From Rhodoblastus sp963704565 (GTDB lineage: Bacteria; Pseudomonadota; Alphaproteobacteria; Rhizobiales; Beijerinckiaceae), in the NCBI GenBank assembly GCA_963704565.1, contig OY969917.1, forward strand, positions 3,534,001 through 3,598,000: a stretch of 64,000 nucleotides of DNA, given 5' to 3'. A program made the position numbers and the translations under genes. The notes beneath the pieces are model-generated. The model saw only the letters and a list, made by a program, of their open reading frames with translations. It was not told where the DNA came from and did not search any database. Of the stretch, positions 1 to 9,825 are shown piece after piece (position 1 is the first letter of the stretch; each line of letters begins with the position of its first letter).

Positions 1-1420
1 CGTCCTCGCAGGCCGGGTCCGCTTCCGGCTCGCCCCATTGCGCGAAGACCGAGGCGGCGAAAGCTTCGGGCGCCAAAGCGAGCCGCTTGCGGTATTCCGC
101 GATGTTGAAAGTTTCCGTGGCGGGGCCGGTCAGGCGGCGGGCGATTTCCGCCGCATCCGGAATATCGCCGAACGGATAGCCTTCCTTGGCGAGACGTCCG
201 GCGATCGTCTCCAGCGAGGCGAAAGTGTCGAGCCCCACCGCATAGCCCGCGCGCCCGCCCTTGCCGGGATAATCCGACAGCACGAAGGCGAGGCGTTTTT
301 GGGCCGGCGGCGTCCGGCGCAAAGCCGCCCAGCGGGACGCGAGGCGGGCGGCGTGGGCGATATTTTCGGCCTGCGGTCGGCTGGTCAGCGGCGCATATTC
401 GAGGTTGCCGATCCTGGGCTCCGCCGCCTTGAACGAAATGGCGCCGGCGAACAGCCGGCCGTCGATTTCGGGCAAGGCGACATTCATTGCCAGATCGGAC
501 GGGGCCAGGCCGCGGGCGGAAAGGCGCCATTGCGCTTCGCTCGCCAGACTGACGGCGACTTGCAGGACAGGCGCGTCGCAGGCGTCGAACACGCTTGACC
601 CATCGTCGAGCCGCGCCGAAAAGGCGGTGGCGTTGAGGATGACATCGGGTGGATCGGCCAGGAGGCGGCGGCGCAGGCCCGCGATCACGGCGGGGTCTTT
701 CAGGCTGGTCGCGAACAGCGCTTCGACGCGAAAACCCTGCGCCTGGAGCGCATCGGCCAGAGCCTCGTAAGGCTCGGTGTCGCCCGCCATCCAGGCGGAT
801 CGGTAGAACAGGATTTGCGCGAGAGGCGCATCCGGCGGCCCCAATCGGCGCGCGGCCTCGAAATGGCCGAGAGGCGCTTCCTCGCGCTTCGCCTTGACCG
901 CGCAGGGGCGCCCGAGCGCGGTCAAGGCGAAGCGCAGAACCTGCGCCGCGTTTTCCACCCCGCCGGCCTGGAGCCAGGACTGGATGCGGCGCAGGTCTTG
1001 CGTCCCGGCGGTGGAGAAGGAGTCGAGCCGGGCGTCCTCGCGCGGATCGCCGGGAACGATGGCGAGAATCGCGCCCTTTTCCCTGGCGATGCGCCCCAGC
1101 TCTTCGACGCCGTAACGCCAATAGTCGAGACCGCCCAGCAGGCGAACGATCACCAAACGGGCGTGGGCGAGAACTTTCCCGGCATAGAGATCGACCGAAT
1201 AAGGATGGCGCAAATCGCTGAGATTGGCGAGCCGCAGCGACAAGGCTTTGGTCAATTCCGCCGTTTCGGGATCGGCGCGCAGCGCCTCCCAGGCCTTGGC
1301 GAGCACATGGAGATCGCTGTCGGTGAAGGACAAGGCGACAATATCGGCGCGCGACTGATCGAGGTCGACGGCTTCCGCCGTTTCGTCCAGCGATCTCAAC
1401 TCGTTACGCGGGATGTGCAT
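1..1420 (-). CDS. cobN: CobN, cobaltochelatase large subunit (N-terminal part, runs off the left edge)
   Basis: The large subunit of the ATP-dependent aerobic cobaltochelatase inserts Co2+ into hydrogenobyrinic acid a,c-diamide together with CobS and CobT. The minus-strand frame is open from an ATG at 1418-1420 to the window edge, about 473 codons; the family is usually around 1,250 residues, so roughly a third is present. The N-terminus starts MHIPRNELRSLDE and contains the family-like stretch DQSRADIVALSFTDSDL near residues 21-37, followed by the region reading VRLLGGLDYWRYG. It lies 9 bases downstream of cobW on the same strand, consistent with one operon. Long plus-strand frames across this region are antisense shadows of this GC-rich gene. 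Confidence 0.9.
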   Translation of the reverse strand, partial: MHIPRNELRSLDETAEAVDLDQSRADIVALSFTDSDLHVLAKAWEALRADPETAELTKALSLRLANLSDLRHPYSVDLYAGKVLAHARLVIVRLLGGLDYWRYGVEELGRIAREKGAILAIVPGDPREDARLDSFSTAGTQDLRRIQSWLQAGGVENAAQVLRFALTALGRPCAVKAKREEAPLGHFEAARRLGPPDAPLAQILFYRSAWMAGDTEPYEALADALQAQGFRVEALFATSLKDPAVIAGLRRRLLADPPDVILNATAFSARLDDGSSVFDACDAPVLQVAVSLASEAQWRLSARGLAPSDLAMNVALPEIDGRLFAGAISFKAAEPRIGNLEYAPLTSRPQAENIAHAARLASRWAALRRTPPAQKRLAFVLSDYPGKGGRAGYAVGLDTFASLETIAGRLAKEGYPFGDIPDAAEIARRLTGPATETFNIAEYRKRLALAPEAFAASVFAQWGEPEADPACED

Positions 1421-1429
1421 GGCGCGGCG

Positions 1430-2455
<1,026 letters not shown>

Positions 2456-2457
2456 GC

Positions 2458-2853
2458 TCAGATCTCCAAATCCTGCGGCGCCGGCGGGAAGCGGGCCACC
2501 AGCCCCGATTTCAGGAAGGCCGGGCGCATTTTCCACGGGATGACGCCCTGGGGTGAGGCGTCATAGAGCCGGGCGGCCGCGAAAATTTCGCGCGGGTCGG
2601 TCTCGGCGGCGACTTCGCCGAAAATATAGGTCCAGGCGCCGGGCCGGGAAAAGCTCAGCGTGCAGGGCCGGCGGCAGACGGCGAAACATTCGACCCCAAT
2701 CACCGCCGGATCGCCGGCGTTTCCTTGCGCGCTCAGGGCGGCGAACAGGCGGGCGCCCGCCCTGTGCTCTCGCGGCTCCAGCGCTTCGCCCTCGGCCCGA
2801 CAGGTGGTGCAGACCTGCACCACGACCGGCGATTTTTCAAAGGACTCCGTCAA
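2458..2853 (-). CDS. DUF1636 family putative metal-binding protein
   Basis: 131 residues. It carries a CTTC pair near residues 16-19 and a second cysteine cluster in VECFAVCRRPC, a pattern suggesting metal or Fe-S binding. DUF1636 proteins commonly sit beside cobW in alphaproteobacterial cobalamin clusters; no biochemical role is assigned, but a cobalt-handling role is inferred. The stop codon lies just upstream of the cobW start, so the two are probably translationally coupled. The divergent neighbour is cobO, with about 250 bases between. Confidence 0.75.
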   Translation of the reverse strand: MTESFEKSPVVVQVCTTCRAEGEALEPREHRAGARLFAALSAQGNAGDPAVIGVECFAVCRRPCTLSFSRPGAWTYIFGEVAAETDPREIFAAARLYDASPQGVIPWKMRPAFLKSGLVARFPPAPQDLEI

Positions 2854-3101
2854 GCTTCATCCTCGATTGCGGCCCCGGCGCGGGGAGAGCCGCCCGCCAG
2901 CCAACTCGCGCGTTTTGGTAGGCGTGGAGGCTGGCGCTGTCAATGCGCGCCCCTCGGTGGGGGCCGCCGTCCCACGGCCGGCTCAACCCAAAGGTCGAGA
3001 GGCGAATCTTGCGCCGCCACATTCCTTCGCCGCGTGCTATCACTCCTTTCCCGCGCGGCGCCAAAAGGGCGCCAGCGATTCCTTGCAATTTCGGGAGCCT
3101 C

Positions 3102-3710
3102 ATGGATTCGGCGCAACAGAACCGGCATCGCGAAAAGATGATCAGGCGCAAGGCGGTCCAGGACGCCGAGGTCGCCTCGAAGACCATCGCCTCCAAGGGC
3201 CTGCTGATCGTCCATACCGGGCCGGGGAAAGGCAAATCGACGGCGGCCTTCGGCCTGGCGCTGCGCGCGCTAGGGCAAGGCTGGAAAGTGGGCGTGGTGC
3301 AATTCATCAAAGGCGCCTTCGAGACCGGCGAGCGCCGGGTTTTCGAACGTTTCGGCGAGCAAGTGGCGTGGCGGACCATGGGCGAGGGCTTCACCTGGGA
3401 GACCCAGGATCGGGCGCGCGACATCGCGGCGGCGCGGGCGGCCTGGGCCGTGGCGCTCGAGATGAGCGCCGATCCGGAAATCCGCCTGCTGGTGCTCGAC
3501 GAACTCAATGTCGCGCTGCGTTACGACTACCTGCCGCTTGACGAAGTGGTCGCCGCCTTGAAGGCGCGCCGGCCCGACCTGCACATCGTCGTCACCGGGC
3601 GCAACGCCAAGGCCGAGCTGATCGCGGCGGCCGATCTGGTGACCGAAATGGCGGCGGTGAAGCATCATTTCGCCGCCGGGGTCAAAGCCCAGGCGGGAAT
3701 TGAATTCTGA
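3102..3710 (+). CDS. cobO: CobO, cob(I)yrinic acid a,c-diamide adenosyltransferase
   Basis: Transfers the 5'-deoxyadenosyl group of ATP to cob(I)yrinic acid a,c-diamide. The 202-residue protein has the CobO/BtuR P-loop HTGPGKGKST near residues 38-47, the block VGVVQFIKGA, and the Walker B-like LLVLDELNVAL. The ATG at 3102 is preferred because CGGGAG lies just upstream; the frame is open to 2943 but that extension is not family-like. The stop overlaps the cobQ start (TGATG), so the two are co-translated. Confidence 0.93.
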   Translation: MDSAQQNRHREKMIRRKAVQDAEVASKTIASKGLLIVHTGPGKGKSTAAFGLALRALGQGWKVGVVQFIKGAFETGERRVFERFGEQVAWRTMGEGFTWETQDRARDIAAARAAWAVALEMSADPEIRLLVLDELNVALRYDYLPLDEVVAALKARRPDLHIVVTGRNAKAELIAAADLVTEMAAVKHHFAAGVKAQAGIEF

Positions 3711-5170
3711 TGCGTAATCGCGCGCTGATGTTTCAGGGAACGGGTTCGGACGTCGGCAAGTCGCTGCTGGTCGCCGGCCTGTGCCGGGCGCTGACCCGGC
3801 GCGGCCTTAAAATCCTGCCGTTCAAGCCGCAGAACATGTCGAACAACGCCGCGATCGCGGCGGACGGCGGCGAAATCGGCCGCGCCCAGGCGCTTCAGGC
3901 CCGCGCCTGCGGCGTCGCGCCCAGCGTCCACATGAATCCGGTGCTGCTCAAGCCGCAAAGCGAGACCGGCGCGCAAGTGGTTTTCCGCGGACAAGTTCTC
4001 GGCTCCGCGCAGGCCAAGAATTATCAGGACTGGAAGCCGCGCCTGCGCGAAAAAGTTGTCGAAAGTTTCGAAATTTTACGGGCGCGGGCCGACATCGTGC
4101 TGGTGGAGGGGGCCGGCAGCGCGGCGGAAATCAATCTGCGCGCCGACGACATCGCCAATATGGGCTTTGCGCGCGACACGAATACGCCCGTCGTGTTGAT
4201 CGGCGACATCGATCGCGGCGGAATCATCGCCCAGATCGTGGGAACGCGGGCGGTGCTCGATCCCGCCGACGCCGCGATGATCCAGGGCTTCATCGTCAAC
4301 AAGTTCCGGGGCGATCCCGCATTGTTCGAAAGCGGCATGGAGGCGATCGTCGAACGCAGCGGCTGGCCGTCCTTCGGCCTCGTGCCGCATTTTCCACTCG
4401 CCTCGCGACTGCCGGCGGAAGATTCGGTGGCGCTGGAGCGCCCGCAGGCCAAATCGGGCGGCGGCAAGCTCATCGTCGTGCCACGCCTGCCGCATATTTC
4501 CAATTTCGACGATTTCGACCCCTTGCGCCTGGAGCCCGGCGTCGAAGTTCTTTTCGCCGCGCGCGGCGCGCCGCTGCCCGAGGGCGCCGACCTCATCGTC
4601 CTGCCGGGGTCCAAGGCCACGCTCGCCGATCTCGCGGTCCTGCGCGAGGAAGGCTGGGACATCGACATCATCGCCCACGCCCGTCGCGGCGGCAAGGTTC
4701 TGGGCCTGTGCGGCGGCTACCAGATGCTGGGGCGGGCGATTTCCGACCCCGACGGCGTCGAAGGGCCTGCGCGCGCCGCGCCGGGCCTCGGCCTGCTCGA
4801 TATCGAAACCGTGCTGGCCGGCGCGAAAACCGTGCGGCGCTGCGCCGGTTTTTCCGCCGAGGGCGAGGTTCCTTTCGACGGTTATGAAATCCATGTCGGC
4901 CGCAGCTCGGGGCCGGACGCGCGCCGGCCGTTGCTGCGCTTCGACGACGGCCGGCCCGAGGGCGCCGTCTCGCCGGGCGGCAATGTCCGGGGCTGCTATG
5001 TCCACGGGCTTTTCAACGACGACCGGCAAAGGCGCCTCTGGCTCGACTGGATCGGCGCGCCGGCCTCCGCGCTCGATTACCAGCGCGATGTCGAAGCCAC
5101 GCTCGACGCTTTGGCCGACCATCTCGAACGCCATGTCTCCATCGACGCCCTGCTGAAGGTCGCGCGTTAG
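3710..5170 (+). CDS. cobQ: CobQ, cobyric acid synthase (glutamine-hydrolysing)
   Basis: Amidates the b, d, e and g carboxylates of adenosylcobyrinic a,c-diamide using glutamine and ATP. The 486-residue protein has the N-terminal dethiobiotin-synthetase-like P-loop QGTGSDVGKS, the CobQ block KPQNMSNNA, and a C-terminal class I glutamine-amidotransferase domain with nucleophile cysteine in LGLCGGYQMLG and histidine blocks YEIHVGRSSG and YVHGLF. It overlaps cobO by one base. The last base of its TAG stop codon is also the first base of an IS5-family element, yet the protein is full length. Confidence 0.95.
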   Translation: MRNRALMFQGTGSDVGKSLLVAGLCRALTRRGLKILPFKPQNMSNNAAIAADGGEIGRAQALQARACGVAPSVHMNPVLLKPQSETGAQVVFRGQVLGSAQAKNYQDWKPRLREKVVESFEILRARADIVLVEGAGSAAEINLRADDIANMGFARDTNTPVVLIGDIDRGGIIAQIVGTRAVLDPADAAMIQGFIVNKFRGDPALFESGMEAIVERSGWPSFGLVPHFPLASRLPAEDSVALERPQAKSGGGKLIVVPRLPHISNFDDFDPLRLEPGVEVLFAARGAPLPEGADLIVLPGSKATLADLAVLREEGWDIDIIAHARRGGKVLGLCGGYQMLGRAISDPDGVEGPARAAPGLGLLDIETVLAGAKTVRRCAGFSAEGEVPFDGYEIHVGRSSGPDARRPLLRFDDGRPEGAVSPGGNVRGCYVHGLFNDDRQRRLWLDWIGAPASALDYQRDVEATLDALADHLERHVSIDALLKVAR

Positions 5171-6102
5171 ACCCCGACTCGAATTTCAAATCTGACCGGC
5201 TTTCGCCCTCGCCAGCCTTCGCATGAGAAGGAAAGTCAAGGCCAATTGCAGCCACGCGAGAGCGGATTCGATGGTTGCCTCGAAGTCTTTTGACAGACGG
5301 CGCGCGCGATTGATCCAGCCGAGCGTTCGCTCGACGACCCAGCGCTTTGGCAGCACGACAAATCCTTTCACCTCTTTGTCGGTTCGCTTGACCACGGTGA
5401 TGGAAATACGGCTCGCCTCGAAGGCTGCGCGCTGGGCCTCATCCCCTTGATAACCCCCGTCGACGAAGGACATTTTCACCCACGGGCTCTTGCGATGCAC
5501 GGCTTTCAGCAACGGCGCGAGAGCGTCGCGATCCTGCACGTCGGCGGTCGTGATCTGGCATTCGATGGGCAGACCGATCGTGTCGACAGCGAGATGGCGC
5601 TTGCGGCCCTTGACCTTCTTGCCCGCGTCGAAACCACGAGGACCGCCAGCTTCCGTCGTCTTGACCGACTGGCTGTCGACGACAACCGCCGTCGGCGCCC
5701 CTTGACGGCCTTCCGCCTCGCGCGCGTCCATCACGAGAACGCTGATGATTTGCGCCCACAGGCCGCTGTCGCGCCATGCGTAGAAGCGGTTTTGCACGGT
5801 CGTGAACGGCGGAAAATCCTTTGGCAGATATCGCCATGGGCATCCGCAGCGGATCAAATAAAACAAGGCGTTGAGAATGATCTGGGAATCTGTCGGCTTG
5901 CGTCCGCGCCGTTTGGGCGGCGGCAGCAGCGGCGCGATCAGCGCCAACTCGGCCTCCGACATATCGCTTGAATAGCGCGCCCGAATGACTTCATACTTCG
6001 CCCGATCGGCCTCGTTCCAAGGCATCGCGAATCTCCCAAAGTTGTTGCAAACCAAGGGAATCAACGGCCGCGAGGCCGGTCAACCAATTTCAGGTCAGGT
6101 TC
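5170..6102 (-). mobile_element. IS5-family insertion sequence (IS427/IS1031-like), 933 bp
   Basis: Bounded by imperfect terminal inverted repeats: the left end reads GACCCCGACTCGAATTTC and the right end, reverse-complemented, reads GAACCTGACCTGAAATTG. Both are followed inward by TGACCGG. A 3-bp target duplication TTA is present at 5167-5169 and 6103-6105, as expected for TNA-targeting IS5 subgroups. It encodes one transposase on the minus strand. The insertion falls within the last codons of cobQ but regenerates the TAG stop. Confidence 0.85.
5186..6025 (-). CDS. IS5-family DDE transposase
   Basis: 279 residues from the ATG at 6025, which has GGGAG seven bases upstream (a TTG at 6064 in frame is less likely). 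An N-terminal DUF4096-type domain (LPPPKRRGRKP, CGCPWRYLP) is followed by an RNase H-like DDE domain. The candidate catalytic residues are D in VVVDSQSVKT, D in SFVDGGYQGD and E in RWVVERTLGW. Unlike many IS427-group elements, the two halves are in one frame and no frameshift is needed. It appears intact and may be active. Confidence 0.93.
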   Translation of the reverse strand: MPWNEADRAKYEVIRARYSSDMSEAELALIAPLLPPPKRRGRKPTDSQIILNALFYLIRCGCPWRYLPKDFPPFTTVQNRFYAWRDSGLWAQIISVLVMDAREAEGRQGAPTAVVVDSQSVKTTEAGGPRGFDAGKKVKGRKRHLAVDTIGLPIECQITTADVQDRDALAPLLKAVHRKSPWVKMSFVDGGYQGDEAQRAAFEASRISITVVKRTDKEVKGFVVLPKRWVVERTLGWINRARRLSKDFEATIESALAWLQLALTFLLMRRLARAKAGQI

Positions 6103-6341
6103 TTAGCGGATGAAGTTTGACGCGTGGGTGCCGTTTGCAGACGAGCTAGAACGGCGGGGAGCCGGCGTAGCGCGAAGGTCCGATGGTGGCCCAAAAGCTG
6201 CCTGAGAAGTCGCGCTGGAATTTTGAAATAAACATTTTAGTCCGAACACATAGCGAATATGCTGAAGAGAATCATAGCAACCTGCGGCCAACTGATTTTG
6301 TTTGCGAGCATGGTCCCCAGATTTTAGCAGGCGCGGCTTCG

Positions 6342-8540
6342 ATGCAAGAATTATCAAATGTTATTAATCAAGATACCCCTTATAATGACGAACCGATTCG
6401 AAAGCCGGAGCAAGACCGATTTGGATTCGATCCCTTCGCCAAGGCCATCGCAGCCAGCATTCGAAGGCTGGCTTCTCCCAAAGGTACAGTGGTCGCCTTG
6501 AACGGGCCTTGGGGATCGGGAAAGAGTAGCGCGGTTAACCTGATAGGCCACTATCTAGGCCCCGCCGTCGAACGAAACGAAATTGCAATCGTCAATTTTA
6601 ACTGTTGGTGGTTCAAAGGTGAGGAAGCGTTAACACGCGCTTTCTTTGGTGAGCTCGCAGCGGCGCTCGGTCCCTCTATTGGTAAAAAGCTGAGGAAGTC
6701 ACTTGCGCGACTCACTCCCCAGTTGCTTAGCGCAGGATCGGTCGTTGGTGCAGGGCTGGCGATGACTTCGGCGGCGCCAGCGGCAGCGCTTACGACTGGA
6801 TTCATGGGATTGCTAGAAAAACTGTGGAAACCGAACGACACGCTCGAAGCATTATACTCTGAGCTTTCAAGAACACTTGCGCCGCAGAAGAAACGCTTCG
6901 TCATTGTTATCGGCGATATTGACCGGCTTTCGCCAGACGATGCATTGCAAATGTTTAGGCTCGTAAAGTCTGTTGGGCGACTGCCGAACGTGATGTACCT
7001 GCTCGTTTATGACCGAAAGCTTGCCGAAAAGATCGTCGCCGAACGCTTTCCATCCGAAGGGCCGCACTATCTCGAAAAAATTGTTCAGGCTTCGTTCGAT
7101 GTGCCGGAAGCACGCTCGACAGAACTTCATCAGCATCTTTTACAAACAATTGGTTCAATTTGCGGAAAACCACCAGAAGATGACGTAGTTCGCATCATGA
7201 ATATTTTTTACGATGTCGTTGTTTTAGAGGTTAAAACGCCAAGGGATTTGGTCCGCTTTAGCAATGCACTGTCGGTCACATGGCCAGCGGTTGAAGGCGA
7301 AGTCGATCTGGGTGACTTCATCGGCATGGAGATATTTAGGGTTTTTCGACCGGGCATCAATCAAGCCATTCGCAATGAAAAAGAGCGCCTCTTCCCGATA
7401 ATGAATTGGAGGCACGGCGGGCAAAAGCCAGACGGAAAGGAATACGACCGGCTATTTTTGGGGTCGGAGCCAGAAGCCGAACGGGAGCGGTTACGCCAGT
7501 CGCTCAAGCGCCTGTTTCCACAACTCGAGTCGGTATGGAGCAATGTTTCTTATTCGGATGATTCTGAGCAGGAATGGGCACGCTCGCGCCGCGTCTGTTC
7601 AAAGGCCCATTTCGATACGTATTTTCGCTTTTCCATCGGCGACGAAACGTTATCGAAGACGGAGATTGATAAAGTAATCGGGCGTTGTTCGGACAACGAA
7701 TTCCTAAGAACCGCCTTCCGTGATGCGTTGACGGTCATCCGCTCCGGGGGACAAACGAAAGCTGCGCTGCTTTTAGACGAATTAAACATCTACGCGGATC
7801 GAATCGGCACTGCCCAAATTGAACCGCTGTTGCAGACTCTTTTCGAGTTGGGCGACGAAATCAACACTACTGCGGACGAAGCGAAAGGCTTTTCGATCGG
7901 CGACAATCAACTCAGAATTCACTGGCTGCTTCGGCGGTTAACCTGGGGCAGATTGAGCTTGGAGGATAGATCTACGGTATTCATGAGGATTGCGCCGAAA
8001 GCTGCACTCAGCTGGCTCGCCGATTTTACGCGCTCGGCGTATAACGACCACCATCCACGTGAAGGTAGGCAACCTGAACCTGACGAGCGCTGTCTGACGA
8101 CGGCAGCCGATGCGGATGCTCTTCAGCGGTTAACACTCGGGCGGCTGCGTGAGGCAGCGCATGACGGAACACTAGCCGCAAACAAACGCCTTCCGTACCT
8201 CCTATTTACGTGGAGGGATATCGCGGCAGACAAAGGCGCCGAGGTTAAGCAATGGGCTGACGCGCAATTAGAAAATGACGAAATGGTTGCGCGCTTCGCA
8301 CAGGCGTTTACGTCTCACTCTTGGTCGCAAAGCATGGGCTTTTCGGGGCTGGGAGATAGGGTTGCAAAGCGAAATATCCGAGCCAACGTGGATGGTCTTG
8401 ACGCAATTTTGGATAAAGAACGCTTCCGGCAACGCGTCGAGGAACTTTCGAAGCGACCCGGATTGGCGGAGCCAATGGCATCACAAGTGAGGGAGTTTCT
8501 TCAAGCATGGAAGCGGCACAACTCCAATCCCAATGATTAG
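6342..8540 (+). CDS. KAP-family P-loop NTPase
   Basis: 732 residues from the ATG at 6342; the frame is open from 6183, so the start is uncertain. The Walker A LNGPWGSGKSS lies near residue 54 and the Walker B VIVIGDIDRLSPDD near residue 190. Between them is a hydrophobic insert (AGSVVGAGLAMTSAAPAAAL) typical of the membrane-associated insert of KAP NTPases. KAP proteins include phage-exclusion PifA of plasmid F, so a defence role is possible but inferred. Base composition is visibly less GC-rich than its neighbours, with AT-rich codons (AAA, TTT, ATT), suggesting recent acquisition. It stands alone between the IS5 element and the leftward tcuB-like gene. Confidence 0.85.
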   Translation: MQELSNVINQDTPYNDEPIRKPEQDRFGFDPFAKAIAASIRRLASPKGTVVALNGPWGSGKSSAVNLIGHYLGPAVERNEIAIVNFNCWWFKGEEALTRAFFGELAAALGPSIGKKLRKSLARLTPQLLSAGSVVGAGLAMTSAAPAAALTTGFMGLLEKLWKPNDTLEALYSELSRTLAPQKKRFVIVIGDIDRLSPDDALQMFRLVKSVGRLPNVMYLLVYDRKLAEKIVAERFPSEGPHYLEKIVQASFDVPEARSTELHQHLLQTIGSICGKPPEDDVVRIMNIFYDVVVLEVKTPRDLVRFSNALSVTWPAVEGEVDLGDFIGMEIFRVFRPGINQAIRNEKERLFPIMNWRHGGQKPDGKEYDRLFLGSEPEAERERLRQSLKRLFPQLESVWSNVSYSDDSEQEWARSRRVCSKAHFDTYFRFSIGDETLSKTEIDKVIGRCSDNEFLRTAFRDALTVIRSGGQTKAALLLDELNIYADRIGTAQIEPLLQTLFELGDEINTTADEAKGFSIGDNQLRIHWLLRRLTWGRLSLEDRSTVFMRIAPKAALSWLADFTRSAYNDHHPREGRQPEPDERCLTTAADADALQRLTLGRLREAAHDGTLAANKRLPYLLFTWRDIAADKGAEVKQWADAQLENDEMVARFAQAFTSHSWSQSMGFSGLGDRVAKRNIRANVDGLDAILDKERFRQRVEELSKRPGLAEPMASQVREFLQAWKRHNSNPND

Positions 8541-8697
8541 GAGGCCGCATTGGGGCGGCAGCGAAATCGCCAACGGCGTCGTCCTGAATTTGCGCATTTG
8601 GCAGCAAGCCGTCCTTCTCGGTCCTAGGCGAATGACGCCTTTGAGCCGAACGCGGCCATCTCACGAGGGCACCAAGGGTTGGATTTCGACCGTTGGA

Positions 8698-9825
8698 TCA
8701 ATCGAACGGCGCGTCGCTTTGGCGTTCGCGGCGCCCGCGCGACAGCCGCTCCGTGGCGGAGCGCAGGATTGCCGCGGCGCGGAAGGGCGCGTGCAGGGCC
8801 TTGCCGGCCGGCAGGATCGCGAAAAAGCCGGTCACCAGCCCGAGATGCAGCGCCAGCAGCGGTCCCATCGCGGCGCCGTCGCGCCAGACCAGCAGCGCCA
8901 GGCCGCTCAGCACCGTGACCACGATCAGAACCAGAAAGACCAGATTGAGGCGCGTTTCGCCGCGCTCGGACGGCGCGCGCTCCGCTCGCGCCTCAACCGC
9001 CAGAAGTCCGGCCGCCCCGGCCAGGACGGCGAGGCCGCCGGCGACGCCCAAGCCGACGGGCAGGCTGGTCAAGGCGAAAGGCGGCGCCACGGCAAGGACA
9101 TGCTGCAAGAAAGCGGCGGCCAGCGTCGCCGCCAACAGCAGGACGAAGCCCGCGACCATGATTTGATGAAAGAATCTCCGGCTCTGGGAAAAGCCCGGGC
9201 CGGCATCGTGGCAACCGGGCCCGCCGCCGTCGAGATGGCGCAAGGTGACGATCTCTTGCGTCGCGAGTTTGAGCGCGCGCAGCGAAAGGCGAGGCTTCGC
9301 GTCGTCCGAAATCGCGCGCCAGAATCGCAGCGTCGAGATCGACAGGCTCAAAACCGCCCAGCCGAGCGAGGCGCCCGCCAGACCGATCATCAGTCGCTGC
9401 GGCGCGACGGCATAGAAACCGCCGGGACGGATCTGGCGCAGCGCCGCCCATGAGCCGTTCGCCGCCGCGACGATTGCCATGACCGCGAGCGCGACCGCGA
9501 CGAAAAAACCCGCGCCGAGCGCCGGGCGGCGAAAGCCAGGACGCAGCGCGCGCGGCCAGACATGATCGGCGTAAGTCTCCCGCCGCTGGGCGGCGAGCGC
9601 GGCGGGCACATTCACGGCGAAGACATGCGGCGGCGCATATTGGCAGGCATGCCAGCAGGCCCGGCAATTGTGGCACAGATTGGCGAGATAGCCCATGTCG
9701 GCGATAGAAAAGTCGTGCTTGCCGGAAAGCCCCGGAAAGACCGGACACAGGCCGTCGCAATAGAGGCAGGCGGCGCAGATCCGCAACACGCGCTCGGTTT
9801 CGCCGGCGGCGTCAGGCGAGGGCAT
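8698..9825 (-). CDS. TcuB/CitB-like 4Fe-4S membrane protein; probable electron-transfer half of a split CobZ
   Basis: 375 residues. Two N-terminal 4Fe-4S motifs are visible, CAACLYCDGLCPVFPG and CHNCRACWHACQYAPPH, followed by about six hydrophobic segments with scattered histidines that could bind heme. The family includes TcuB, which passes electrons from the FAD enzyme TcuA (tricarballylate dehydrogenase), and the C-terminal half of CobZ, the Fe-S/heme/flavin precorrin-3B synthase of Rhodobacter capsulatus. The adjacent cobN, cobW, cobO and cobQ favour the CobZ role. It overlaps the upstream flavoprotein gene by 14 bases. Automated pipelines may call it TcuB. Confidence 0.8.
   Translation of the reverse strand: MPSPDAAGETERVLRICAACLYCDGLCPVFPGLSGKHDFSIADMGYLANLCHNCRACWHACQYAPPHVFAVNVPAALAAQRRETYADHVWPRALRPGFRRPALGAGFFVAVALAVMAIVAAANGSWAALRQIRPGGFYAVAPQRLMIGLAGASLGWAVLSLSISTLRFWRAISDDAKPRLSLRALKLATQEIVTLRHLDGGGPGCHDAGPGFSQSRRFFHQIMVAGFVLLLAATLAAAFLQHVLAVAPPFALTSLPVGLGVAGGLAVLAGAAGLLAVEARAERAPSERGETRLNLVFLVLIVVTVLSGLALLVWRDGAAMGPLLALHLGLVTGFFAILPAGKALHAPFRAAAILRSATERLSRGRRERQSDAPFD

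Noticed and set aside
2854..3101. Possible cobalamin riboswitch between the DUF1636 gene and cobO
   Set aside because: Both strands were read for the conserved B12-box and GGAA/GGTG core elements; none was recognisable. Covariance-model search could still reveal a diverged one.
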